The notes: generated by a model not told the origin, from the sequence alone. DNA of 64,000 nucleotides from Sphingomonas sp. AOB5 (GCF_029433115.1 NZ_JARNTV010000011.1:31189-95188); one strand, 5' to 3'; counted from the first letter of the stretch, positions 8,676 to 17,804 are shown. Numbers and translations: made by a program.

Positions 8676-9632
8676 ATGGCGGTCTACACACAGGTATCGG
8701 CTGAGGCGCTTTCCGCCTTCCTCGCGAAGTTCGACGTCGGCGAACTCGTGTCCGCCAAGGGCATCGCCGAGGGGGTCGAGAACTCCAACTATCTGGTCGA
8801 CACCACCAAGAGCCGCTTCATTCTTACGCTCTACGAAAAGCGCGTCGATGCGGGCGATCTGCCCTGGTTCATGGCGCTGCTCGATCACCTTGCGGACCGC
8901 GGGCTACCGGTGCCGCCTGCCGTGCCCGATCGCGACGGCCGGATCATCCATGAGCTGGAGGGCCGCCCGGCCTGCCTGATCCAGTTCCTCTCGGGCGTCT
9001 CGGTCTCGCATCCCACCCCGGCTCAGGCGCGCGCCGCGGCGGAAGCGATGGGCAAGATGCATCACGCCGTCAGCGATTTCGATAAACCCCGCGCCAACAG
9101 CATGGGACCGGACGCGTGGAAGACGCTCGCCGATCGCATCGGCACCGGCTTCGACGATATCGCCGCGGGCCTCAGCCAGCGTGCTCTTTCCGAGGTGGAT
9201 CGCATTGTCGGCCAATGGCCGAACCATCTGCCCGTCAGAGCGATCCATGCCGATCTTTTCCCCGACAATGTCCTGATGCTCGGCAATCGCGTGACCGGCC
9301 TGATCGACTTCTATTTCGCCTGCACCGATGTGCGCGCCTATGATCTTGCCGTCATGCACGGTGCCTGGGCGTTCGATGCCAGGGGCGAGAATTACGATCC
9401 GGAGATCGGCAAGGCGCTGATCGAAGGCTATTCGGCCAGCTTCGGGCTGAGCGATGCCGAACGCGCCGCCCTGCCCCTGCTGGCTCAGGGTGCCGCGCTG
9501 CGCTTCTTTCTCAGCCGCGCGTTCGACTGGATCAACACGCCCGCCGACGCGATGGTGACGCGCAAGGATCCCCTCGCCTATCTGCGCCGCCTCGATTTCT
9601 ACACCGAACATGGGTCCACACTCTTCGCATGA
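8676..9632 (+). CDS. thrB: Homoserine kinase, type II (APH fold)
   Basis: Phosphorylates homoserine in threonine synthesis. 318 residues, the usual size of the aminoglycoside-phosphotransferase-like type found in alphaproteobacteria, as opposed to the GHMP-type enzyme of enterics. Visible motifs are [13 protein letters not shown] near residue 32, the catalytic loop [10 protein letters not shown] near 192, and the metal-binding IDFYFACTD near 211. The stop overlaps the rnhA start by 4 bp, the same thrB-rnhA coupling seen in many alphaproteobacteria. Confidence 0.95.
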   Translation: MAVYTQVSAEALSAFLAKFDVGELVSAKGIAEGVENSNYLVDTTKSRFILTLYEKRVDAGDLPWFMALLDHLADRGLPVPPAVPDRDGRIIHELEGRPACLIQFLSGVSVSHPTPAQARAAAEAMGKMHHAVSDFDKPRANSMGPDAWKTLADRIGTGFDDIAAGLSQRALSEVDRIVGQWPNHLPVRAIHADLFPDNVLMLGNRVTGLIDFYFACTDVRAYDLAVMHGAWAFDARGENYDPEIGKALIEGYSASFGLSDAERAALPLLAQGAALRFFLSRAFDWINTPADAMVTRKDPLAYLRRLDFYTEHGSTLFA

Positions 9633-10072
9633 CCGAACTCCAGCATGTCGAGATCGCCACTGACGGCGCGTGCAAGGGCAATCCCGGCAAGGGCGGCTGG
9701 GGCGTGCTGCTGCGCATGGGCGGGGTCGAGAAGGAACTCTCGGGCGGCGAGGCGCATACCACCAACAACCGCATGGAGCTGATGGCCGCGATCCAGGGGC
9801 TGAAGGCGCTGAAACGCCCCTGCCGCGTGACGCTCTCCACCGACAGCCGCTATGTGATGGATGGCCTCACCAAGTGGATCCATGGCTGGCTCAAAAATGG
9901 CTGGAAGACGTCGGACAAGAAGCCGGTGAAGAATGCCGATCTGTGGATCGAACTGCTCGAGGCCGCCAAGCCGCACCGCGTCGAATGGAAATGGGTGAAG
10001 GGCCATGCCGGCCACCCGGACAACGAGCGCGCCGATCAGCTCGCCAGCGACGCCGCAATCGCCGCGCGTTGA
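9629..10072 (+). CDS. rnhA: Ribonuclease HI
   Basis: Degrades RNA in RNA-DNA hybrids. 147 residues with the full acidic active site: D12 in [12 protein letters not shown] in NRMELMAA, D in [10 protein letters not shown], and the C-terminal [11 protein letters not shown]. The basic loop [20 protein letters not shown] is the substrate-binding handle. It begins inside the thrB stop codon (ATGA) and its own stop overlaps a possible TTG start of the next gene, so three unrelated functions share one tightly packed operon. Confidence 0.98.
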   Translation: MTELQHVEIATDGACKGNPGKGGWGVLLRMGGVEKELSGGEAHTTNNRMELMAAIQGLKALKRPCRVTLSTDSRYVMDGLTKWIHGWLKNGWKTSDKKPVKNADLWIELLEAAKPHRVEWKWVKGHAGHPDNERADQLASDAAIAAR

Positions 10073-10560
10073 TCCCGGTGCAGCCGTTCACCGCCATCGC
10101 CAACGGCCTCGATATCGGCCCCGCGCTCGATGAACTGGCCGCGAATCCATGGTTCTGGATGTCCCCTAATGCCAACGCGCTGCTCGAAATCCCGTTGCTG
10201 AGCGGCGACTATGCGCGCGAGCTGGAAACGACGCTGCCGGAGCTGTGGAAGCTGATCGATACGGCCCTCGCCCATGTCGCAAAGGCTGGCGACACCGGCA
10301 TGCTCGCTTATTGCCGCGCGGGCCTGATCCCGCCGGGCGCAGGCATCCCGCCCCATTTCGACGGCATCGATGGCGTGACGATCCGCCGCTACCAGCTCGC
10401 GCTGGCGTCCGAACCGGGCGTCGCGCTGGTGGTGGACGGCGAGACCCGCCGCTTCGAGCCCGGCGAGTTGTGGCAGATCGACGTGAGCAAGGTGCATTCG
10501 GTGCACAATGGCAGTCAAGCCGACCGCATCACGGTGCTGTTCGATACGGCCGCGGGGTAA
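10069..10560 (+). CDS. Aspartyl/asparaginyl beta-hydroxylase-like protein
   Basis: About 160-163 residues. The start is either a TTG overlapping the rnhA stop (10069) or a GTG at 10078; no strong ribosome site separates them. The second half has the cupin-like hydroxylase pattern: [19 protein letters not shown] (HxD iron ligands and following Arg), [19 protein letters not shown], then [18 protein letters not shown] with the distal His and Arg. This suggests a 2-oxoglutarate and iron-dependent oxygenase of the Asp/Asn hydroxylase family; the substrate is unknown. It is coupled to rnhA. Confidence 0.75.
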   Translation: MIPVQPFTAIANGLDIGPALDELAANPWFWMSPNANALLEIPLLSGDYARELETTLPELWKLIDTALAHVAKAGDTGMLAYCRAGLIPPGAGIPPHFDGIDGVTIRRYQLALASEPGVALVVDGETRRFEPGELWQIDVSKVHSVHNGSQADRITVLFDTAAG

Positions 10561-10589
10561 GGCGTATCGATATCCAGCGTTACTAAAAA

Positions 10590-10712
10590 TCCTCCCCCGG
10601 AGGGGGAGGGGGACCGCGAAGCGGTGGAGGGGGTTTGCCCCAAGCGATATCGCCTGTGGCGCTCCCCCTCCGTCAGGCTTCGCCTGCCACCCCCCCCCCT
10701 CCCGGGGGAGGA
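10590..10712. repeat. Large palindromic GC-rich repeat, family shared with 26914
   Basis: The ends TCCTCCCCCGG and CCGGGGGAGGA are exact inverted copies. The interior includes CGCGAAGCGGTGGAGGGGG and a core AAGCGATATCGC. The repeat at 26914-27030 has the same parts (AAGCGGTATCGC core, CACCGCTTCGCGG) in the other orientation, so this is a mobile or dispersed palindromic family. Confidence 0.7.
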
Positions 10713-10759
10713 TTGGCTGAATTTCGTTCTAACCGCTCCCAAACATTGCACTTGACAAT

Positions 10760-10774
10760 GTTCCTATTTTGTTC
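10760..10774 (+). promoter_or_regulatory. LexA-like box with no SOS gene attached
   Basis: GTTC-CTATTTT-GTTC matches the alphaproteobacterial LexA operator pattern GTTC-N7-GTTC exactly. A TTGACA hexamer lies 2 bases before it (10752-10757), so the box would sit in a promoter pointing right. No recognised SOS gene follows on either strand within several hundred bases. Confidence 0.5.
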
Positions 10775-10976
10775 TACGTGCCTTCCTCGAAGCTTCAAAC
10801 ACCTTCTGGCATCCATCGCTCCTGCATCGCCAAGATGCGGGCCGCCTCACCGCGACCCGTCGCGTGCGGGCGCGCAGCGAGGGCGTGCGCATGCACGCCG
10901 CCATTGTGACTCTTGTGACTTTGTCGATCGGGGGCGGTCGGCGAAAACGGAGATGTCTTGCCCAATGACCGGAGCT
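10775..10976. other. Gene-free stretch after the LexA-like box
   Basis: I find no credible protein gene here. Short frames exist on both strands (for example a plus-strand GTG frame from 10778 of about 43 codons, and a 46-codon minus-strand ATG frame), but they are Arg/Cys-rich and lack ribosome sites. It may be a remnant of an SOS gene or a small RNA. Confidence 0.4.
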
Positions 10977-11399
10977 TCAAACGGCGGAGTCGTCCGCCTT
11001 CATCACGAAGAAGCGCGCGATCACATCCTTGGCCGGCCGCGCGGGGCGCAGCGTCTCGGCATCGAGGCAGCACCAGCTCGACTTCACTTCGGCAAGGACC
11101 TCGCCGCCGCGCTTGATGATCGTCTCGTAAAATGCGCGGGCGCCCTGCACCTTTTCGAGCAGCACGGTCGCCACGACATCGTCGTCGAGGAACGCCGGGC
11201 GGCGATAGGTGATCTCGTGCTTCAGCGCGACCCACAGATGGCCGGCAACCGCCTCGACCGGGGCAAGCGCCTGCCAGTGGCTGATGACGGCGGCCTGCAC
11301 CCATTTGAGGTAGCTGGCGTTGTTCACATGCCCCATGAAATCGATATCGTCGGCGGCGACGTCGACCTGGAAATCATAAGGGATGGCGATGGCTGTCAT
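10977..11399 (-). CDS. Acyl-CoA thioesterase, hotdog fold (4HBT/YbgC-like)
   Basis: 140 residues from the ATG at 11399; an earlier ATG at 11426 adds a short non-conserved leader. The active-site block is DDIDFMGHVNNASYLKWVQ near residues 17-35, where Asp of DFMGHVNN is the usual catalytic acid. WVALKHEITYRRPAFLDDDV follows, as in the family. It likely hydrolyses acyl-CoA thioesters; the chain length is unknown. No operon partner is evident. Confidence 0.88.
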   Translation of the reverse strand: MTAIAIPYDFQVDVAADDIDFMGHVNNASYLKWVQAAVISHWQALAPVEAVAGHLWVALKHEITYRRPAFLDDDVVATVLLEKVQGARAFYETIIKRGGEVLAEVKSSWCCLDAETLRPARPAKDVIARFFVMKADDSAV

Positions 11400-11488
11400 T
11401 GCGGTGCAGCGTAACATGACGTGCACGTAAAGGCGACAGGAATCCGCAGAAAACTGCGGATTCCCGCTTTATCCAGCTTGCCGTAGCG

Positions 11489-11659
11489 TCAACCTTCGAC
11501 GGGAGCGCCCGGTCCGTTCTTCAGGATCGAATCGATCGCGTTCTGCGCGCTGGCCTTCGAGCTGTAGCCCTCGGTCCAGAAGATCACTTCGCTGTTGTAC
11601 TTGAACTTGGCGACATACTCGCCGGCCTTGTTCTGCTCGATCACGAACTTGTGTGCCAT
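11489..11659 (-). CDS. DUF1508/YegP-type small protein
   Basis: A 56-residue protein. The sequence contains FVIEQNKAGEYVAKFKYNSEVIFWTEGY and a Ser/Ala-rich helix ending in AIDSILKN. This single-repeat pattern (beta strands with a Phe/Trp core, then an alpha helix) fits the DUF1508 fold, which in YegP occurs twice. GGAG lies about 9 bases before the ATG. The cellular role of the family is not established. Confidence 0.75.
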   Translation of the reverse strand: MAHKFVIEQNKAGEYVAKFKYNSEVIFWTEGYSSKASAQNAIDSILKNGPGAPVEG

Positions 11660-11731
11660 CGCACGCGACTCCGGTGGTTTCGGGACCGCAACGCTAGCGC
11701 GGGAAGCCGGTCCGCAACAGCGGATTTGCGG

Positions 11732-12439
11732 TCAATCCACAGCTTTCGGCGGCAGCCGCCACGGCGGCGGCGCGCTGGCGGGTTTCCAGCAGGGTTCGAG
11801 CGTCCGGGCGAGCTCGGCCGCCCATTGCCCCGGGGACTTTTCGGCAATGCGGCCATCATAAATGGAGCGGCGAAGATGCGAGCGAAATTCGACGCGCACC
11901 GTGTCGGCATGGATCACCAGTTCGATGGAATCGGCCGGCTGAGGGCTTACCAGTTCCGGCAGTACCCATTGGGCGTCGCGGGCCTTGGCGAGTTGCGCCA
12001 TCGCACCGGGGCAGGTGGTCAGATCGGCTTCGACCCAGTCGAGCCGGGCCCCGTCGAGGGCATTGACCAGATCGCTTCGGCTCCGGATTCCCTTCCCTGT
12101 CAGGCCGATGACCAGCGCCGATCCGCGCCAGCGTGGCCGTTCGGCACCCTGCGGCGGAACCGGCGCGCGAACCATCCGCGCAATGCGTCCCTGGCTACAC
12201 TGCTCTGCCGGCCTGCCGTTGCAGGCGTCGCGGATCACGATCGAATAGACGGGCCAGTTCCGGTCATCGCCGACATAGCGGATCCGGATCAGGTCACGGA
12301 ACTCGCTGTCCGTCTCGAAGAATCGCGCCGGGTCGAACGCGATCGCCGCGACCTCGCGATGCACCCGCTGGAGGTCCCAGCCAGCCTGCGCATGAGCTGA
12401 AACTGGGAGAAGCAACGCCGCCGCCAGCCAGAACCGCAT
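11732..12439 (-). CDS. Exported protein of unknown function
   Basis: 235 residues with a clear signal peptide (MRFWLAAALLLPVSAHAQA, cleavage likely after residue 19). Start chosen at the ATG at 12439; the upstream part of the frame overlaps the oxidoreductase gene. The mature part has two Cys pairs (RDACNGRPAEQCSQ and TTCPG...EPCWKP) that could form periplasmic disulfides. No enzyme motif is recognised. It lies 13 bases downstream of the FAD oxidoreductase and is probably co-transcribed with it. Confidence 0.7.
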   Translation of the reverse strand: MRFWLAAALLLPVSAHAQAGWDLQRVHREVAAIAFDPARFFETDSEFRDLIRIRYVGDDRNWPVYSIVIRDACNGRPAEQCSQGRIARMVRAPVPPQGAERPRWRGSALVIGLTGKGIRSRSDLVNALDGARLDWVEADLTTCPGAMAQLAKARDAQWVLPELVSPQPADSIELVIHADTVRVEFRSHLRRSIYDGRIAEKSPGQWAAELARTLEPCWKPASAPPPWRLPPKAVD

Positions 12440-12452
12440 ACAGACTCTCCGA

Positions 12453-13532
12453 TCAGCCAAATCGCCGTGCAGAATAGCGCTCGAAATCGATTCCCGCGAC
12501 CACATCCGCAGGCGCGTTGCCGGTGATCAGCGAAGCTGCGATCAGCGCCGCCGCGGGTGCGGTCTGGATGCCGAACCCGCCTTGGCCCGCGAACCAGAAC
12601 AGGCCCTCCTGCCGCGCGTCGAAGCCATAGACCGGTCGCCGATCCGGCGCGAAGCTGCGCAGGCCGGCCCATTTGTGCTCCAGCTTGGTGATGCGCCAGT
12701 CGACGCAATGCTCGAACCGGTCGATGGCGATGGCGACGTCGATATCCTCGGGCTGCGCATCGCAGGCATCGGTGACAATCTCGTCATGTGGACTGAGCCA
12801 CAGCCGCCCGCCCGCCTCGGGCTTGAAGTAAAAGCTGCCGCCGATATGCCCGACATGGCTCAGCCGCTCGGGCGGCGCCGGATCGGTCAGGATCTGGACC
12901 ATGGTGCGGCGATAGGGCTGGATGCCCAGCGGCTTCGCCCCCGCCATCGCCGCCAGCGGATCGGCCCATGCACCCGCGGCATTGACCAGCAGATCGGCCT
13001 CGAACGCACCAGCACGGGTCTGCAGCTTCCACACGCCATTCTCGCGCGCGATCGCCTCGATCCCCGCCGACAGCTTCAGCTCGGCGCCGGCCTGCTTCGC
13101 AGTCTTGAGGTACGCGCCATGCAGCCCGCCCACATCGATATAGGCGCAGCTCGGCTCGTAGACGCAGTAAGCCCATTCGTCGCGCAGCCCGGGGATGCTC
13201 TCACGCGGATCGACTTCCAGCAGGGTCACCCCGCTGCCGTCGAACTCGGCGAGATATTCGTCCACCGACGCACGCTCGTCGGCCCTCGCGATATGGTGCG
13301 ATCCGAGAGGCTCGAGATAATCGCGCAGTCCCGGTTCCGAAGCGCTGGTCAGCGGCTGGATATCCGGCCCGCCATAGGTTTCGGACCAGAAGGCGGCCGA
13401 GCGCCCGGTCGAGTGATAGCCCGGCTGCTCCTCGGCTTCGAGGATCAGGACACTGGCATGCGGCGCAAGCTCGGCGGCGAGACTCGCGCCTGCGATCCCC
13501 GCGCCGACAATGGCGATATCGTACCGGCTCAA
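12453..13532 (-). CDS. FAD-dependent oxidoreductase (DAO family)
   Basis: 359 residues. The N-terminal dinucleotide-binding motif is DIAIVGAGIAGASLAAELA with LILEAEEQPG at the end of the second strand. The segment HSTGRSAAFWSETYGG is typical of D-amino-acid or glycine oxidase-like enzymes, and the C-terminal FWFAGQGGFGIQTAPAAA completes the FAD site. Probably oxidises an amine or 2-hydroxy acid; the substrate cannot be told. It starts inside the stop of the upstream hydrolase (4-bp overlap), so the two are coupled. Confidence 0.85.
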   Translation of the reverse strand: MSRYDIAIVGAGIAGASLAAELAPHASVLILEAEEQPGYHSTGRSAAFWSETYGGPDIQPLTSASEPGLRDYLEPLGSHHIARADERASVDEYLAEFDGSGVTLLEVDPRESIPGLRDEWAYCVYEPSCAYIDVGGLHGAYLKTAKQAGAELKLSAGIEAIARENGVWKLQTRAGAFEADLLVNAAGAWADPLAAMAGAKPLGIQPYRRTMVQILTDPAPPERLSHVGHIGGSFYFKPEAGGRLWLSPHDEIVTDACDAQPEDIDVAIAIDRFEHCVDWRITKLEHKWAGLRSFAPDRRPVYGFDARQEGLFWFAGQGGFGIQTAPAAALIAASLITGNAPADVVAGIDFERYSARRFG

Positions 13533-14476
13533 CGCTTCTGCGCCCTCGCCGCCAGGAACAGGTCGATCTCGCCGATGGCCCGGTTGCGCACCGGATCGAC
13601 CTCGCGCAGCACCTCATGCGCAGCTTCCTTGCCGAATCGCACGACGCGCGCGTCGGGCAGCTTCGGCGCGATCTGCAGCGCCGACTTCGGCTCGACCAGC
13701 CCGTCGGCCTCCGCGATCAGCATCAGCACCGGCACCTTCATCGTCTTGAGCCGTGGCGAATTGCGCAGCTCGCGCATCGACTTGAACGCCTCGATCACCC
13801 AGCGCCAGCTCGGCGGGCCGGTGACGTTGCCGGGATTGGTCTGCTGCCAGAAGATCTCGTCCTCATAGCGATCGCGGTCATGCGTCAGCAGATTGGCGCG
13901 AGTCTCGGTGGTGTAGGGCTTCTCATTGCCCTTCCACGCCGGACGCGACGAGTCGCCGACACCGCCCATCAGCTTGGCCAGCCGCTCGCCCATCGACTGG
14001 CCCAGCGGCCCCTTCACGCCCAGCATCGGCGCGACCAGCACCGCGGCGTCGGGCGCGATCGCGCCTTCGGTCAGCGCGCGCAGCAGGATGTGCCCGCCCA
14101 TCGAATGGCCCATCGCGACATGCGGCCCCGGCGTCGCCGCGACCCACTGGGCATAGAAGGCCTGCAGGTCGGACACGAACTGCCCGAAATCCTCGATATG
14201 CCCGCAATTGGCAGCGTCGGTCAGCCGGCCGGAGCCACCCTGCCCGCGCCAGTCGAACGAGGTGATGGTCCATCCCTGATCGTGCCAATGGCCGAATACC
14301 TCGAGATACTTCTCGAAAATGTCGCCGCGTCCGCCCTGGAACAGGATGCTGCCGCGCGGGGTCGCGGTGGCCGCGGGCCAGGCAAAGGCACGCAGCTGCC
14401 ACCCGTCGGGGGCGTTCCAGCTGTGGATGGTCGCGCCCTGGGGAATCGCGCGGCGGTCATAAGGGGAAGCACTCAT
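13529..14476 (-). CDS. Alpha/beta hydrolase, lysophospholipase (serine aminopeptidase S33) type
   Basis: 315 residues with no signal peptide. The nucleophile elbow is GHSMGG near residue 124. FDWRGQGGSGR near residue 74 is the typical oxyanion-side loop, and the acid (LMLIAEADGLVEP) and histidine (GKEAAHEVLREVDPVR) come later in the usual order. This pattern matches monoacylglycerol lipase or lysophospholipase L2-like proteins. First gene of a short operon with the FAD oxidoreductase; divergent from cpaA. Confidence 0.85.
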   Translation of the reverse strand: MSASPYDRRAIPQGATIHSWNAPDGWQLRAFAWPAATATPRGSILFQGGRGDIFEKYLEVFGHWHDQGWTITSFDWRGQGGSGRLTDAANCGHIEDFGQFVSDLQAFYAQWVAATPGPHVAMGHSMGGHILLRALTEGAIAPDAAVLVAPMLGVKGPLGQSMGERLAKLMGGVGDSSRPAWKGNEKPYTTETRANLLTHDRDRYEDEIFWQQTNPGNVTGPPSWRWVIEAFKSMRELRNSPRLKTMKVPVLMLIAEADGLVEPKSALQIAPKLPDARVVRFGKEAAHEVLREVDPVRNRAIGEIDLFLAARAQKR

Positions 14477-14525
14477 CCGGCTTGGTTACGTTTTGATAAG
14501 CCGTTCCGTCTAGGGATTTGGCGGG

Positions 14526-14996
14526 ATGGGGGAACTGTTTGTCACCTTTCTGCTGGTCGCGCTCGGCCTTCTCCTCGTTTCGGCGGGGATAGAAGACGCG
14601 CGCATCCGCGAAATCGCCAACTGGAAGAACGCGCTGATCGCACTGATGGCGCCGCTTTGGTGGTGGGCCAACGGCCTGTCGCTGTGGCCCGACGTCGCGC
14701 TTCAGGTCGGCGTCGCCCTTGCCGTCTTCGCCTTTTTCGCCGGCGCCTTTGCGCTGGGACAGATGGGCGGCGGCGACGTCAAGATGATCGGCGCGCTCGC
14801 GCTGTGGCTGCCGGTCCAGCCTCTGATCTGGATGCTGGTGCTGATGTCGCTGCTCGGCGGCGTGCTCACGATCGTGATGGTCGTCGAGAAGTGGCTGCGG
14901 AAAAACGGGAACCCTGTGGAAATTCCTTATGGCGTGGCGATCGCAATCGCGACGCTGATCGTCATTCGCGAACCGATAATTAACCATTTCGGTTGA
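14526..14996 (+). CDS. cpaA: Tad prepilin peptidase CpaA
   Basis: Type IV prepilin peptidase (A24 family) that cleaves Flp pilin leaders in the inner membrane. 156 residues and several membrane helices. The two catalytic aspartates are in IEDARIREIANWKN near residue 23 and in GQMGGGDVKMIGALALWL near residues 78-96 (GGGD). Short length is normal for CpaA. No flp pilin gene is next to it. A terminator-like hairpin separates it from cpaB. Confidence 0.92.
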   Translation: MGELFVTFLLVALGLLLVSAGIEDARIREIANWKNALIALMAPLWWWANGLSLWPDVALQVGVALAVFAFFAGAFALGQMGGGDVKMIGALALWLPVQPLIWMLVLMSLLGGVLTIVMVVEKWLRKNGNPVEIPYGVAIAIATLIVIREPIINHFG

Positions 14997-15001
14997 GAGA
15001 T

Positions 15002-15024
15002 AGGCCGGATCAACACCGGCCTTT
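15002..15024 (+). terminator. Terminator-like hairpin between cpaA and cpaB
   Basis: AGGCCGG/CCGGCCT pair around a 7-base loop and are followed by TTTTGTTTGTGTTT. This is a good intrinsic terminator inside the Tad operon, so it probably reduces or separates expression of cpaB onward. Confidence 0.7.
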
Positions 15025-15050
15025 TGTTTGTGTTTGGGAACTGAAGCGTC

Positions 15051-16088
15051 ATGGATGCACGGAAGATCATTCTCCTCGTAGGCGCGCTCGTCGTTGCTGC
15101 GATCACCGCGTTCATGGCGCGCAACCTCATGGTCGGCGCGCCTGCGCCGGTCGCCGGGGCTGCCCCGGTCGTCGGTCAGGAGCCCGTCGTGAACACCGTG
15201 CAGGTGCTGGTCGCGACGCGCCCGCTGCCGGTCGGCACGATCCTGGGCCCGGACGCGATGAAGTTCGTCCCCTGGCCGAAGGACCTGATCGAAGGCGCCT
15301 ATTTCCAGCAGGGCGAAAGCGATCCCAAGAATCTTCAGGGCACCGTGGTGCGCTTCGCGATTCCCGCGGGCCAGCCGCTGACCCAGGGCGCGCTGGTCAA
15401 GCCGGGCGACCGCGGCTTCCTCGCTGCGGCTCTCGGGCCGGGCATGCGCGCCGTCACCGTGCCGGTCGACGCCAAATCGTCGGTCGCAGGCTTCGTCTTC
15501 CCGGGCGACCGGGTCGATCTCATTCTCACGCAGGAAGTCGCCGGCGGCGGCGACGGGCCTCCCTTGAAGGCTTCGGAGACCGTGCTGCGCAACGTGCGCA
15601 TCCTCGCCACCGACCAGCGCACCGACAAGCAGACCGACGAAAAGGGCAACTCGGTCGTCACCACCTATTCCAGCGTCACCATCGAAGCGACGCCCGAAAT
15701 CGCCGAAAAGATCGCGGTCATGCAGACCGTCGGCAGCCTCTCGCTGTCGCTGCGTTCGATCGCCGACAATCAGGGCGAACTCGAGGAAGCCATTGCCAGC
15801 GGCGCGATCAACGTGCCGGAGGGCAACAATCCGGCCGCCGAGCGCGCGATGATGGCGCGGGTCAATGCCCGCCCCAGCGAAGGCCGCGGCTCGGTCTCGA
15901 CCGGCGCCGACGTGTCGCGTTTCCAGCGCAGCACCGTGCCGGGCAAGCCCAAGGAAGACCGCGGCAATGCGTCGTCCGGCTCTCAGCAGAATTATCCGGG
16001 TGCGCCTGCACCCGTCGCAACGGGACCCACCGTCAACGTCTCGCGCGGCAACAATGTGACCGTGGTTCCGGTCGGGGGGAAGAATTAA
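15051..16088 (+). CDS. cpaB: Flp pilus assembly protein CpaB/RcpC
   Basis: 345 residues with one N-terminal membrane anchor (IILLVGALVVAAITAFMARNL). A SAF-type domain follows at about residues 50-115 (VLVATRPLPVGTILGPDAM, IPAGQPLTQGALV), then the CpaB core (MRAVTVPVDAKSSVAGFVFPGDRVDLILT). The C-terminal 90 residues are low-complexity, Asn/Ser/Gly-rich. It works in the periplasm with the CpaC secretin. cpaC starts 1 base after its stop. Confidence 0.93.
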   Translation: MDARKIILLVGALVVAAITAFMARNLMVGAPAPVAGAAPVVGQEPVVNTVQVLVATRPLPVGTILGPDAMKFVPWPKDLIEGAYFQQGESDPKNLQGTVVRFAIPAGQPLTQGALVKPGDRGFLAAALGPGMRAVTVPVDAKSSVAGFVFPGDRVDLILTQEVAGGGDGPPLKASETVLRNVRILATDQRTDKQTDEKGNSVVTTYSSVTIEATPEIAEKIAVMQTVGSLSLSLRSIADNQGELEEAIASGAINVPEGNNPAAERAMMARVNARPSEGRGSVSTGADVSRFQRSTVPGKPKEDRGNASSGSQQNYPGAPAPVATGPTVNVSRGNNVTVVPVGGKN

Positions 16089-16089
16089 G

Positions 16090-17769
16090 ATGCGTACCAT
16101 CAAGCCCTTGCGGCTGACGCTCGCGATCCTGGCGGCCACCGCCGGGATGGGCGGGGTCGCGGCGCCCGCCGCCGCGCAGGCCGTTCCCGCCAGCGCCTCC
16201 GCCGGCGTGCTTCAGCTCAACACCGGCCGCGGCCGTCTGGTCACCCTCGACACGCAGATGTCGGACGTATTCGTCGCGAACGAAGCCATTGCCGATGTGC
16301 AGGTGCGTTCGCCGACGCAGATCTACATCTTCGGCAAGTCGCCGGGCGAAACCACCGTCTCGATCACCAACAAGCAGGGTCGCGTGATCTTCGCGACCAC
16401 CGTGCGCGTGGGCAACAACATCGACTCGATCGATTCGATGCTGCGCCTCGCCATGCCGGAAGCCCAGATCGTCGCCACGCCGATGAACGGCCTCGTGCTG
16501 CTGACCGGCACCGTCGCCAGCCCCGGCGATGCCGCCGAGGCCGAGCGCCTCGTCCAGGCCTTTGTCGGTGAGAACGTCAAGATCGTCAGCCGCCTGCGCA
16601 CCGCAACGCCGCTGCAGGTGATGCTGCAGGTCCGCTTCGCCGAAGTGAGCCGCAGCTTCCTGAAGAATGTCGGCGTCAACCTGCTGACCCGCGATCAGGG
16701 CAACGGCATCTCGGTCGGCGTCGGTTCGGGCACCCGCACCCCCGGCACGATCGGCACGCCCGATCTGTCGAACCTGCCGGTGCTCGATGCCTCGTCCAAG
16801 TTCGGCTTCCCGGCCGGCACGATCAGCCTGCCTTTCGATCCGGCACGCGGCGACTTCGTCTATCCGGGCACGGGCACGACCAACACCTTCCTCAAGAACC
16901 CGGCGACCTTCACTTCGCTGGGCATTGCCGGCCGCCTGCTCGGCCTCGACGTCCTTTCGGCGATCGATCTGGGCGAGCGCATCGGTCAGGTGACCACGCT
17001 CGCCACGCCGAACCTGACTGCGCTTTCGGGCGAGACCGCGACCTTCCTGGCCGGCGGCGAGATCCCGATCCCGATCAGCCAGGGCCTTGGCGCCGTGTCG
17101 GTCGAATACAAGCAATATGGCGTCAGCCTGGCCTTCACCCCGACGGTGATGTCCGACGGCCGCATCTCGCTGCGCGTCCGCCCGGAAGTGTCGCAGCTTT
17201 CGGCTGCCGGCGCGGTCCAGCTCAACGGCACCACCATTCCCGCGCTCACCACGCGCCGCACCGAGACCAGCATCGAGCTGGGTTCGGGCGAGAGCATGAT
17301 GATCGCCGGGCTGGTCCAGAACAGCCACGACAACTCGATCGACAAGGCCCCGGGCCTGGGCGACGTGCCCGTCCTCGGCGCGCTGTTCCGCTCGAACGCC
17401 TTCCAGCGCAACGAGACCGAGCTGGTGATCGTGATCACCCCGTATCTGGTGAAGCCGGTCAACGCGAACGACATCGTCCTGCCGACCGACGGCTATGCCG
17501 CGCCGAACGATTTCGAGCGCATCCTTGGCGGCCAGCTGAGCGGCAAGGGCAAGGACAACGACCGGCCCAAGCCGCGCATGGAAACCGCACCCGATGCCGC
17601 CCCCTCGGTCGGCTCGCTGAGCGGCCCGATGCTGCCGGGTCAGGCGCCGCGCCAGCAGGCCGCGGTCACGCCGGTGCCGGTGCCCGATCAGCGCCGCGAG
17701 GAACGCCGTCCGCAATCGAACCGGAAGACCAAGGCCGTCGCGAGTGCAGCGCCGGGCTTCGGCGAGTGA
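16090..17769 (+). CDS. cpaC: Flp pilus secretin CpaC/RcpA
   Basis: Outer-membrane channel of the Tad apparatus. 559 residues with a signal peptide ending near AAAQA. An N-terminal pilus-and-secretion domain (LNTGRGRLVTLDTQMSDVFVANE) and a BON-like segment precede the secretin core, which shows VTTLATPNLTALSGETATFLAGGEIPIP near residue 310 and the C-terminal APGLGDVPVLGALFRS. The tail beyond about residue 470 is Pro/Arg-rich. Operon context supports the assignment. Confidence 0.96.
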   Translation: MRTIKPLRLTLAILAATAGMGGVAAPAAAQAVPASASAGVLQLNTGRGRLVTLDTQMSDVFVANEAIADVQVRSPTQIYIFGKSPGETTVSITNKQGRVIFATTVRVGNNIDSIDSMLRLAMPEAQIVATPMNGLVLLTGTVASPGDAAEAERLVQAFVGENVKIVSRLRTATPLQVMLQVRFAEVSRSFLKNVGVNLLTRDQGNGISVGVGSGTRTPGTIGTPDLSNLPVLDASSKFGFPAGTISLPFDPARGDFVYPGTGTTNTFLKNPATFTSLGIAGRLLGLDVLSAIDLGERIGQVTTLATPNLTALSGETATFLAGGEIPIPISQGLGAVSVEYKQYGVSLAFTPTVMSDGRISLRVRPEVSQLSAAGAVQLNGTTIPALTTRRTETSIELGSGESMMIAGLVQNSHDNSIDKAPGLGDVPVLGALFRSNAFQRNETELVIVITPYLVKPVNANDIVLPTDGYAAPNDFERILGGQLSGKGKDNDRPKPRMETAPDAAPSVGSLSGPMLPGQAPRQQAAVTPVPVPDQRREERRPQSNRKTKAVASAAPGFGE

Positions 17770-17804
17770 ACAGGCCAGTGACTAGGAACGTCAGGGAGTA
17801 TCCC

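Noticed and set aside
10515..10751. Minus-strand open frame overlapping the 10590 repeat
   Set aside because: Its sequence comes from the palindromic repeat and has no ribosome site or conservation that I can see.
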